From JAENVT01 sp031373785 (GTDB lineage: Bacteria; Actinomycetota; Acidimicrobiia; Acidimicrobiales; Ilumatobacteraceae), in the NCBI GenBank assembly GCA_031373785.1, contig JANMNE010000413.1, positions 1 to 11,978 on the forward strand: a stretch of DNA of 11,978 bases. Direction: 5' to 3'. The notes beneath the pieces were generated by a model. It was not told the DNA's origin. It saw only the letters and a program-made list of their open reading frames with translations, and ran no database searches. Positions 5,593 to 11,670 of this stretch are shown one piece after another; positions within the stretch are counted from its first letter, which is position 1; every line of letters starts with the position of its first letter. The translations under genes and the position numbers were made by a program.

Positions 5593-6750
5593 TCAGCTGA
5601 CGGCTCGCGCCTCGTTGCTCCAGGTTCGTCCGAACCACCGCTGAATCCGGCTGGAACCGAATTCGGCCTTGTCCGCGGAGAAGAGCTCGGACGGGCCCTG
5701 CATGTCGCCGAACGGGGTCTGGCCGCTGAGGAAGGTCACGTCGACGATCGCCACCTGGCGCTCACCGAACTCGAGGTAGCACATGCCGCGGCCGTCGTAC
5801 GTCGTCGACGACGCGTCGCCGCGAATGGTCGCCGCGATCTGATCGGCCACGACTGCCGCTTGACCTTCGGCGAAGACGCCGGCCTTCGGGGTGCCCACAC
5901 TGGTCACGTCGCCGACCGCGTACACGCCCGGGAACGATGTCTCGAGGGTCAACGGATTGACGGGTATCCAGCCGCCGACCGCCAGGCCTGAATCCACGAC
6001 GACTTCGGGGGCGCGGTGCACCGGCACGCCGAGGAACAGGTCGTACGGCATCTCCCCACCATCGCTGAGCAACGCGACCTTGCGTGCCGGATCGAGCCTG
6101 GTGACCAGGCGCTCGGGATGCCAATCGATGCCTCGCTCGGCGAAGGCGGTGAGCAGCGCCTTGGAGGCCGCCGGCGATGGTGGGATCGGCACACCCATCG
6201 GCATCACCAATGCGATCGAGGAGGCATCGCGACATCCACGTGCGGTGAGGTGATCGTGCATCAGCAGTGCTGTCTCGCTGGGTGCCGGCGGGCACTTGAA
6301 CGGTGTCGACGTGACGGCCACGATCACTCGCCCACCGTCGAAGTCGGCGAGCACGTCGCGCAGCGCGAATGCGCCGGCGACGGTGTAGAACTCGTTCCCG
6401 CCCTCCACCAGCCCCGGCGTCAGCGCGGGATGGAGATCCGCGCCGAGCGCGACGACGAGCACGTCGGCGTCGAACTCACCCGCATCGGTCACCACGCGCT
6501 TGCCGATGGGATCGATCGAGCGAATGGTCGACTGCACGAAGCTCACGCCCGGCTTGACCAGGTCTCGGTACGGGTGGTGCACCGCGTCGGGTCGCGACTT
6601 GCCGAACATCACATCAAGCTTCGAGAAGCCGAAGACGAACCCGTCAGCCTGGTCGATCAACACCACGTCGACGTCGTCGCCGAAGTGATCCGACAACCGC
6701 GTCGTGAGCTCCAATCCACCGAAACCTGCACCGAGAACAAGGACCCGCAT
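5593..6750 (-). CDS. NAD(P)/FAD-dependent oxidoreductase, sulfide:quinone reductase/FCSD-like, 385 aa
   Basis: Two-dinucleotide-binding-domain flavoprotein. The N-terminal Rossmann motif is VLVLGAGFGGLEL (3-15) for FAD. The second FAD-contacting motif is PGVYAVGDVTSVGTPKAGVFAEGQA (274-298 region), characteristic of the SQR, NDH-2 and FCSD group. Cys153 in TPFKCPPAPSE and Cys324 in GMCYLEFG sit where sulfide:quinone oxidoreductases carry their redox-active cysteine pair; a third, Cys173, is probably incidental. This suggests oxidation of sulfide or another sulfur species with transfer to quinone. However, many actinobacterial proteins of this type have no tested activity, and NADH dehydrogenase-like function is not excluded. 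It has no membrane span; family members sit on the cytoplasmic face of the membrane. The ATG at 6750 is the only sensible start, with no clear Shine-Dalgarno. It is followed 76 bp later by the tandem-ACT gene in the same direction; whether they share an mRNA is open. Confidence 0.88.
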   Translation of the reverse strand: MRVLVLGAGFGGLELTTRLSDHFGDDVDVVLIDQADGFVFGFSKLDVMFGKSRPDAVHHPYRDLVKPGVSFVQSTIRSIDPIGKRVVTDAGEFDADVLVVALGADLHPALTPGLVEGGNEFYTVAGAFALRDVLADFDGGRVIVAVTSTPFKCPPAPSETALLMHDHLTARGCRDASSIALVMPMGVPIPPSPAASKALLTAFAERGIDWHPERLVTRLDPARKVALLSDGGEMPYDLFLGVPVHRAPEVVVDSGLAVGGWIPVNPLTLETSFPGVYAVGDVTSVGTPKAGVFAEGQAAVVADQIAATIRGDASSTTYDGRGMCYLEFGERQVAIVDVTFLSGQTPFGDMQGPSELFSADKAEFGSSRIQRWFGRTWSNEARAVS

Positions 6751-6764
6751 GGCACTGGAGAATA

Positions 6765-6775
6765 TCCCGTCGGGA
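6765..6775. repeat. Short palindrome near the flavoprotein start
   Basis: TCCCG-T-CGGGA, a perfect 5-bp-arm palindrome 14 nt upstream of ATG 6750. It could be an operator half-site cluster or a small hairpin at the 5' end of the mRNA; nothing else supports a function. Confidence 0.3.
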
Positions 6776-6779
6776 AATC

Positions 6780-6829
6780 ACGGCCCGGGTTGGCCGTACC
6801 GGCCGATCACCGGTGCAGCGAAGGCTGCA
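6780..6829. other. Three back-to-back inverted repeats in the divergent 142-bp gap (6751-6892)
   Basis: ACGGCC (6780-6785) pairs with GGCCGT (6792-6797). It is followed directly by ACCGG (6798-6802) pairing with CCGGT (6810-6814), and then TGCAGC (6814-6819) pairing with GCTGCA (6824-6829) around a GAAG loop. The arms are all perfect and occupy an uninterrupted 50 bp between the flavoprotein and GNAT genes. No coding frame of interest runs through it. It could be regulator sites or the structured 5' leader of the flavoprotein mRNA (minus strand); I recognise no known riboswitch. Confidence 0.4.
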
Positions 6830-6879
6830 GACCACCCCCGGGCGATCAAAGTCCACGCTTCTGTCGACCGCTAATGCTC

Positions 6880-6885
6880 TATCGT
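6880..6885 (+). promoter_or_regulatory. -10-like element for a leaderless GNAT transcript
   Basis: TATCGT fits TANNNT and ends 7 nt before the GTG start at 6893, the spacing expected for a transcript that begins at the start codon. No convincing -35 hexamer is visible 16-18 bp upstream. Confidence 0.4.
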
Positions 6886-6892
6886 CTCGTCC

Positions 6893-7417
6893 GTGTCAAC
6901 GGAGCACGTGCGCGTCGCACTACCTCGCGACGACCATGCGCTTGTCGAGTTCCTGTGCGCGGACGAGTGGCCGTTCCACGGTCAACGCCGGCTGTCACAG
7001 GCCGATGTCCACGAGATGGACGTTGCGAGTCCGGACGTGACCAGTCATTGGATCGTCGACGATGGACAGACCATCGGCCTGATCCGACTGGTCGATCTCA
7101 CCGACATCGGTAACGGCGCGCCCCAGTTCGATCTGCGAATTGCCGGCCCTCATCGAGGCTGCGGCCACGGCAAGGCGGCTGTGCGCTGGATCGCAGAGTT
7201 CCTCTTCACGACGTACCCCGAGCTCCATCGCATCGAAGCCAACACCCGAGACGACAACGCCGCGATGCAGGCGGTCTTGTCGCACGCAGGTTTCCGCCAC
7301 GAGGGCCGGCTGCGGCACTCCTGGCGAGGCGACGAAGGACAGTGGTTCGACACGATGGTCTACGGGATCCTCCGTTCTGAGTGGACACCTGTCGCCGCGC
7401 CTCGGGGCGAGCGATAG
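6893..7417 (+). CDS. GNAT-family N-acetyltransferase (RimJ/RimL type), 174 aa
   Basis: Acetyl-CoA-dependent N-acetyltransferase of the GNAT fold. The acetyl-CoA pyrophosphate-binding motif A is FDLRIAGPHRGCGHGKAAV (79-97), with the R-G-x-G-x-G/A type loop at 88-94. The RimJ/RimL-like half follows: LHRIEANTRDDNAAMQAVLS (111-130) and then AGFRHEGRLRHSW...FDTMVYGIL (132-160), in which the Asn-x-AM helix and the 'GF..EG..R' block are standard. Such enzymes modify ribosomal proteins, amino acids, antibiotics or small molecules; the target cannot be told. The start is GTG 6893. It has no Shine-Dalgarno but a TATCGT element at leaderless spacing. It is divergent from the flavoprotein gene and convergent with the phosphotransferase gene (18-bp gap). 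Cytoplasmic. Length is normal and no motif is damaged. Confidence 0.9.
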   Translation: MSTEHVRVALPRDDHALVEFLCADEWPFHGQRRLSQADVHEMDVASPDVTSHWIVDDGQTIGLIRLVDLTDIGNGAPQFDLRIAGPHRGCGHGKAAVRWIAEFLFTTYPELHRIEANTRDDNAAMQAVLSHAGFRHEGRLRHSWRGDEGQWFDTMVYGILRSEWTPVAAPRGER

Positions 7418-7426
7418 CTGATGCAC

Positions 7427-7444
7427 GCGCCAGCGCTATGGCGC
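7427..7444. terminator. Hairpin between convergent GNAT and phosphotransferase genes, possible bidirectional terminator
   Basis: GCGCCA (7427-7432) and TGGCGC (7439-7444) form a perfect 6-bp stem with a 6-nt loop. It begins 9 nt after the GNAT stop, and its loop contains the stop codon of the phosphotransferase gene. There is no T tract on either side, as is common in high-GC actinobacteria, so only position and symmetry support it. Confidence 0.4.
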
Positions 7445-8302
7445 CGTGAACCCGTGCGGGCGGGTCAGCAGATCGAGGTTGTGCTCCAATCGGCGCCATC
7501 GGTCGAAGCCCCAGGTATCGACCCCCGGCCGATCCACTTCATCCGCGATGCGTGCGGCGAGGTCACCAACCGCACGTCTGAGAAGCGCGTATTCGAGGTG
7601 TGTCGGGTTCAAGTCGACGGCCCCATACGCTTGAAGGAACTCTGTGGCCATGGGTCCTTCGGTCGCGATCCACACATCGTGCTCGCACGGCGCGATCTCG
7701 GCGTGATCCCAATCGAGCATCGCCACGACCCGACCATTGTCGCCGATCAACAGGTTGTCACCGATGAGATCGTTGTGGCACAGCACACCTTGCCGCTCGA
7801 CGCTGCTCGCGAGTTCGATCACCACTTCGAGCCGATCGACCATACGCGTCACCTCGTCGCGACGATCTCGGATCCACGGATGATCAAGGCGATCTCGAAG
7901 CAGTTCGATGCCCGATCGGTCGAGCACCCCACGCGTTGCTGGGAGGCACTCGACGTCGAGGTCGTGCATCCGGCGCATGACTCGCGCGATCTCGGCCCAG
8001 TCGGTCCAGTTCGCAGCACGACCGCGCACGTATGGGTAGACCGCGTAGCTGTGTGCATCGGCCGTCGCGACCAGGACGCCATCACGTGTCCGCAGCGGAG
8101 CTGGCACAGGAAGGTCGAGACGTTCGAGTAGCGCGAGGTTTCCTGGCGGGTCGTGACGCCACACCTTCACGAACCAGCGGTCATCGGCGATCCAGCACTC
8201 GCTCTCGAACCCGAACGGATGCCGCAGGAGTCGTTGGACCTCAATGCCGTAGGCATCGAGCAAATCCTCCTTGAGGGGCACGTGTGCTGTGGAGCCCGTC
8301 AC
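7436..8302 (-). CDS. Aminoglycoside phosphotransferase (APH)-family kinase-like protein, 288 aa
   Basis: Small-molecule kinase fold related to APH, choline kinase and homoserine kinase. Visible elements are Lys46 in FVKVWRHD (ATP-binding lysine), the hinge region SYAVYPYVRG (85-94), the catalytic Brenner motif CHNDLIGDN (175-183) with His176, Asp178 and Asn183, and the metal-binding LDWDHAEIAP (196-205) with Asp197. All residues needed for phosphotransfer are therefore intact. The acceptor is unknown: the family is large in Actinobacteria and most members have nothing to do with antibiotic resistance, so a resistance label is not justified. Start GTG 8302 has no Shine-Dalgarno, but TACGGT lies 6 nt upstream, again suggesting a leaderless mRNA. 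It lies 73 bp behind the aspartic protease gene on the same strand, so read-through from that promoter is possible. The stop lies in the loop of the hairpin shared with the convergent GNAT gene. Confidence 0.88.
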   Translation of the reverse strand: MTGSTAHVPLKEDLLDAYGIEVQRLLRHPFGFESECWIADDRWFVKVWRHDPPGNLALLERLDLPVPAPLRTRDGVLVATADAHSYAVYPYVRGRAANWTDWAEIARVMRRMHDLDVECLPATRGVLDRSGIELLRDRLDHPWIRDRRDEVTRMVDRLEVVIELASSVERQGVLCHNDLIGDNLLIGDNGRVVAMLDWDHAEIAPCEHDVWIATEGPMATEFLQAYGAVDLNPTHLEYALLRRAVGDLAARIADEVDRPGVDTWGFDRWRRLEHNLDLLTRPHGFTAP

Positions 8303-8375
8303 GTCTTGACCGTAACCGTGAAAGCGCGACCACGACGCAGGTCGGTTGCCCTTCCACCCTCATTCCCGAAAGCGT

Positions 8376-9173
8376 TCACGGCCGGCGCACGCTCCAGCGG
8401 CGCTGGGGAAAGTCGAAGCACCAGTCGGCTTGAACGATCGCCGGCATGCCGAGGACGAACGAGATCGGTTGTTCCAGTGCGGCGTTGAGCGGACCGAAGT
8501 CGACGATCGCGCACGCACTCGGCTCGATCGCGATCCCTCCGACCCGAAGTGCTGCCATTCGGCACAGCTGGCTGGGCATCTCGACACCAGAGGCATCGAC
8601 GCCACGGGTGGCCCGAACAGGCTCGAACAAATGCGGGTGTGCGTGGGCGAAGTCGACATCGACGGCAGTGAGCCCGGCGCCCGTGTCCCAGCATGCCGAG
8701 GCAACGACCGATTCGAACTCGACCGGCACCATCGGCTGAGTGCCGACGTGCGACGTGAGGTCGAACCAGTCACCCCAGTCCCCACCTGTGCGGCCATCGA
8801 GCTCCAACCGATGCTCGCTGAAGCGGAACTCGCACCGAAACCGCCCGAGTGCAGTCATGCCGAGCAATGCTGAGAGCGACGATCCGGCGACCGATCGGGT
8901 TGCCGCGACGTCCTCCATCATGCGGTCGCCCAAGCGGATCCGCGGCACGACGACCTTGTCGTCGCTCAGCCCGGTGCCGCTCAGCGCCACTCCCGAGTCG
9001 ATCCCAGTGACCGTGAGCATCTTCGTCGAGTCCAGCAGCGGCACAACGCAGTCGGCTGCCCCGGTATCCAACCGGAACCTGACTGGGCAATCTCCGACCA
9101 ACCCGTCGACCCACACATCGATTGCCTCGGCGTCGACCGGGTCGTTGGCCAGCACCAGTCTCACGGTTGCCAT
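8376..9173 (-). CDS. Retropepsin-like aspartic protease with two catalytic DTGA motifs in one chain, 265 aa
   Basis: Looks like an internally duplicated retropepsin. Lobe 1 (about 20-125) has VRFRLDTGAADCVVP with Asp36-Thr-Gly, then LGMTALGRFRCEF (104-116) and an FSEHRLEL hairpin. Lobe 2 (about 148-262) has ASACWDTGAGLTAVD with Asp163-Thr-Gly, then LGMPAIVQADWCFDF (241-255) and QRRWSV. Retropepsins normally have one DTG per chain and work as homodimers. A chain with two carries both catalytic aspartates, as pepsins do, but at 265 aa it is shorter than pepsin and keeps the bacterial/retroviral 'D-T-G-A then L-G-M' pattern in both halves. No signal peptide or membrane segment is visible, so it should act in the cytoplasm; the substrate is unknown. 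Start ATG 9173 has no clear Shine-Dalgarno. It is divergent from the HNH gene across 100 bp with an SOS box 51 bp upstream of this start, and is followed by the APH-like gene. Family assignment is good; the two-lobe reading is my own from the repeated motifs. Confidence 0.83.
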   Translation of the reverse strand: MATVRLVLANDPVDAEAIDVWVDGLVGDCPVRFRLDTGAADCVVPLLDSTKMLTVTGIDSGVALSGTGLSDDKVVVPRIRLGDRMMEDVAATRSVAGSSLSALLGMTALGRFRCEFRFSEHRLELDGRTGGDWGDWFDLTSHVGTQPMVPVEFESVVASACWDTGAGLTAVDVDFAHAHPHLFEPVRATRGVDASGVEMPSQLCRMAALRVGGIAIEPSACAIVDFGPLNAALEQPISFVLGMPAIVQADWCFDFPQRRWSVRRP

Positions 9174-9224
9174 GATCGAGTTTCGCTCAGCTGGCGCGCA
9201 GTTCTTTCACGCTGGTCTCTGTAT

Positions 9225-9238
9225 CGAACGTGTGTTCG
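9225..9238. promoter_or_regulatory. LexA (SOS) box between the protease and HNH genes
   Basis: CGAAC-GTGT-GTTCG, a perfect 14-bp match to the actinobacterial/Firmicutes LexA operator CGAAC-N4-GTTCG. With the flanking T at 9224 it matches 11 of the 12 arm positions of TCGAAC-N4-GTTCGA. It lies 35 bp before the HNH ATG and 51 bp before the protease ATG on the other strand, so LexA bound here could repress either or both. I found no second copy of this full pattern elsewhere in the window by eye. Confidence 0.75.
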
Positions 9239-9273
9239 TTACCGTGTCACACCCCTTTGGCAGAGTGGAACAC

Positions 9274-10488
9274 ATGAGGTCCGACGACGCGCACAGCCTG
9301 GTCAGGCGGGTCGCAGCAGTCGATGCGTCGTGTGCCGATTTGGGTGTGTTACAGGCTGCGGTCGATGATCTGCGCCGGTTGCGGTCGTGGGTCGATGGAC
9401 GCGAGGTCGCGTTCGCTCGGTCGATCGCGGCGTTGTCGTCGTTCCCTGAGCAGTCGCTGGCCGAAGCCGGTCGCACGTCGTTGCGACATGGTCAGCAGAT
9501 GTTGGAACGTGCCGGGACTGCCGAGGTGGTGCCATCGTTGGGTGCCTCGCTGGTTGCTGGCAACGTGTCGGGTGAGCATGTCGATGTCGTGACTCGTGCG
9601 TTGCGCCAGGTCGAACCGGCGGTGCGCGACCGGTTGATCGAGGCGGTGGGCGGGTTGGTGGCGGTTGCCGAGCAGTCCACGGCGGACGAGTTCGCGCGTG
9701 CGGTGCGTGCTGAGGCGCGACGGTTGGAGCGTGATGGTGATGGGTTGGAGCGGTTGGAGCGGCAGCGGCGGGCGATCCGGGTCGCCTCGTGGATCGACAC
9801 GATGAGCGGCATGGGGCGCTGGTCGGTCACCTTGGATCCGGCGACATGGGCGAGGTTGGAAGTCCGTCTTGATGCTCAGGTCGAAGCGATGTTCCACGAC
9901 GCTCACCCCGACGGCTGCCCCAGCGACCCGGTCGACAAGCAGGCCTATCTGCGGGCGTTGGCGTTGTTGGCGTTGCTCAACGGTGACGGCGTCGGGGTCG
10001 GTCGCCCGGAGATCATCATCGTCGAGGATCACACCCGCCCACAGCCCGATGGTCGACCGACCCTGGATTGGGGTGTGGAGGTCGATCTACCGCGCGAGTT
10101 CTTGGAGGAGTTGCGGCCACGGGCCCGCGAGTTCACGGTCCGGGTTGGTGGCGGGGTCGTCATCGACGCCCCGGGAGAGTTGAACCTCGGACGCTCGACC
10201 AGGTTGGCGAACCGGGCCCAACGTCGGGCGCTACGCGGGTTGTATGCGACCTGCGCGATTCCGGGGTGTCGGGTGCGGTACTCGCGTCTGAAACTGCACC
10301 ACGTGATCTGGTGGGAACACGGCGGCACATCGGATTTGGACAACTTTCTGCCGATCTGCGAACGACACCACCAGAAGATCCACCACCACGATTGGCAGAT
10401 CTCTTTGGGTCCGAACCGGGAGTTGACCATCCGGCTCCCCGACGGACAGATCATGACCACCGGACCACCCAAACGAGACGCGGCGTGA
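9274..10488 (+). CDS. DUF222 / HNH endonuclease domain protein (13E12-repeat-family-like), 404 aa
   Basis: N-terminal helical DUF222 region (about 15-290, Arg/Ala/Leu-rich) followed by a C-terminal HNH nuclease. Its elements are Cys327 and Cys332 (ATCAIPGC), the LHHVIWWEHGGTSDLDN block with His342-His343 and Asn357, then PICERHHQKIH with Cys362, His365/366 and His370. The four-ligand zinc site plus His-Asn-His core is complete, so DNA cleavage is plausible; the target is unknown. In mycobacteria this family is multicopy (13E12 repeats) and several members are LexA-regulated, which fits the SOS box just upstream. I chose ATG 9274; the frame stays open far upstream, but that part is antisense to the protease gene and crosses the SOS box. 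No good Shine-Dalgarno. Leucine codons are unusual: about 26 of roughly 42 are TTG by hand count, against one of about 14 in the GNAT gene. A short internal repeat GLERLERQRR (157-166) is encoded by near-identical triplets. Confidence 0.92.
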   Translation: MRSDDAHSLVRRVAAVDASCADLGVLQAAVDDLRRLRSWVDGREVAFARSIAALSSFPEQSLAEAGRTSLRHGQQMLERAGTAEVVPSLGASLVAGNVSGEHVDVVTRALRQVEPAVRDRLIEAVGGLVAVAEQSTADEFARAVRAEARRLERDGDGLERLERQRRAIRVASWIDTMSGMGRWSVTLDPATWARLEVRLDAQVEAMFHDAHPDGCPSDPVDKQAYLRALALLALLNGDGVGVGRPEIIIVEDHTRPQPDGRPTLDWGVEVDLPREFLEELRPRAREFTVRVGGGVVIDAPGELNLGRSTRLANRAQRRALRGLYATCAIPGCRVRYSRLKLHHVIWWEHGGTSDLDNFLPICERHHQKIHHHDWQISLGPNRELTIRLPDGQIMTTGPPKRDAA

Positions 10489-10504
10489 ACCGCCGCCAAG
10501 CGGT
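10489..10504 (+). terminator. Small hairpin directly after the HNH stop
   Basis: ACCGC (10489-10493) pairs with GCGGT (10500-10504) around a 6-nt loop, starting on the base after the TGA. The rest of the 75-bp convergent gap is GC-rich with alternating GCGC runs, and no T tract follows. A weak terminator is possible for the HNH and dioxygenase convergence; chance is not excluded. Confidence 0.3.
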
Positions 10505-10563
10505 GCCGATGGATGGTGTTGCGCGCTCGCGCGGCTGTGCGTGTGCGGGTTCGTCTGCGCCGG

Positions 10564-11484
10564 CTACGCGGCGGCGTCGATGCCGAGGTTTAGCAGGCCG
10601 AGCGTGCCGGCGCCGAGCGACGTCTCGCCTGCGGTCGTGTGCAGCAACGTGCCTTCGGCCTGGGGATCGCCAGCAATGCGGTCCGACGAATTCGGGGTGT
10701 CGGGCAGACCGAACTCGGCATACGGCGCTGCCGCGTACACGCCCGCGGTGTAATCGGCATCGAAGAACATCTGCGAGGTCAACACCGTGGTGTCAGCGAG
10801 GTGGACCCGGAGGTGGATGTGCACGGCGCGGCCCGAATACCAGCCGGGATAGACGGTCAGGAACTCGACGATGCCGTTGTCGTCGGCGGTCTGGGTGCCG
10901 CGTAGGAAGGTCGTGCCGGCACCCGCGTCCTTGCCACCGCCGTTGTCGATGAAGGCGGAGTAGTCGCCGGTCGCGTCGGCATGCCAGATCTCGACCGCCG
11001 CGCCGGGCACGGCGGCGCAGGTCTTGTCGACCACGCGCAGACCGAGGCGCATGGGATGACCGGGAAGGCCCTCGGTGACGTCTCGGCGGTCGAATTGCTG
11101 ATCGAGCGGAAACGGGCCTGCCGTCTTGTCGGGCATCAGCGAACACGTCCCCAGTCCGTCGAAATCCGTAGCAGTCAACGCTGACTGTGCGGATGGCACA
11201 GCGGATACGGAGGTCGGCGAGTTCGAGACCACCGCCGTGTCGACAACAGAGGTCTCGGCAGCGACGGGGTCGGTCGCGGCGGGCGCTGCGCTCGTTGCCG
11301 CGGTCGAGTCCGGTGGCGCAGCAGAGGAGGCGAGCGACGAGGCCGACGACGAAGACGAAGACGACGGCGACGTGCTCGAGCACGCTGCAGCAGTGAGTCC
11401 GAGCGCGGCGATTCCGCTCAGGCGGAGGAACGATCTGCGGTCGGCGGTCACGCCGCGCGCAGGATCGGGAGTCGGTGCATTCAT
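10564..11484 (-). CDS. Exported intradiol ring-cleavage dioxygenase-like protein (Tat/lipoprotein signal), 306 aa
   Basis: Secreted relative of protocatechuate 3,4-dioxygenase beta chain (PF00775), which opens catecholic rings between the hydroxyls using Fe(III). The four iron ligands are all present: Tyr175 in GDYSAF, Tyr216 in YPGWYSGRA, and His222 and His224 in VHIHLRV. Other family blocks are TAGPFPLDQQFDRRDVTEG (121-139), VEIWHADATG and TFLRGTQTAD. The N-terminus has a twin-arginine motif DRRSFLRLSG (15-24), a hydrophobic stretch and TAAAC with Cys35 as likely lipid-anchor site, so a Tat-exported lipoprotein is likely. A Ser/Ala/Thr-rich linker of about 70 residues, including a run of seven Ser near 41-47, separates anchor and enzyme. 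Start ATG 11484 has GGAT 7 nt upstream; an in-frame ATG at 11511 would put nine extra residues before the signal and is less likely. The substrate is unknown; exported members of this subgroup are largely uncharacterised. It converges on the HNH gene. Confidence 0.9.
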   Translation of the reverse strand: MNAPTPDPARGVTADRRSFLRLSGIAALGLTAAACSSTSPSSSSSSSASSLASSAAPPDSTAATSAAPAATDPVAAETSVVDTAVVSNSPTSVSAVPSAQSALTATDFDGLGTCSLMPDKTAGPFPLDQQFDRRDVTEGLPGHPMRLGLRVVDKTCAAVPGAAVEIWHADATGDYSAFIDNGGGKDAGAGTTFLRGTQTADDNGIVEFLTVYPGWYSGRAVHIHLRVHLADTTVLTSQMFFDADYTAGVYAAAPYAEFGLPDTPNSSDRIAGDPQAEGTLLHTTAGETSLGAGTLGLLNLGIDAAA

Positions 11485-11563
11485 GGCCAACATCCAACAC
11501 CGGATCCGCAAGCACCAGCCAGGAGCACCGTGAGAATCAGTTGGGGAAGTCGTCGACGGCGTA

Positions 11564-11575
11564 GGACCAAAGTCT
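11564..11575. promoter_or_regulatory. Weak DosR/NarL-like palindrome upstream of the exported protein
   Basis: GGACCAAAGTCT matches 10 of 12 positions of the core GGACTWWAGTCC of the mycobacterial DosR box, but the outer bases do not match. It lies about 95 bp before ATG 11671. Low-confidence regulatory candidate. Confidence 0.2.
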
Positions 11576-11624
11576 GATGCCGACCGCCAATCCGTCTCGC
11601 CGTCCGGCTGCGAACGACCGCTAT

Positions 11625-11644
11625 TCCCGGCCGCTACGCCGGGA
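11625..11644 (+). other. Hairpin in the probable 5' leader of the exported protein gene
   Basis: TCCCGGC (11625-11631) and GCCGGGA (11638-11644) form a perfect 7-bp stem with a 6-nt loop, ending 14 nt before the Shine-Dalgarno at 11659. It is the strongest simple hairpin I saw in the window. There is no T run after it, so a leader structure or operator is more likely than a terminator. Confidence 0.45.
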
Positions 11645-11658
11645 CACGCCCATCACTT

Positions 11659-11665
11659 GGAGGAG
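11659..11665 (+). promoter_or_regulatory. Strong ribosome binding site
   Basis: GGAGGAG with 5 nt from its last base to ATG 11671, close to ideal anti-Shine-Dalgarno complementarity. It fixes the start of the last gene, which has no stop in the window. Confidence 0.8.
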
Positions 11666-11670
11666 AACTG

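Noticed and set aside
7436..8302. Antibiotic resistance gene (APH)
   Set aside because: The kinase motifs are present, but this family is mostly non-resistance in Actinobacteria, and nothing in the neighbourhood indicates resistance or a mobile element.
8740..9273. N-terminal extension of the HNH protein (frame open for 178 codons upstream)
   Set aside because: It would be antisense to most of the protease gene and would put the SOS box inside coding sequence; DUF222 similarity begins after ATG 9274.
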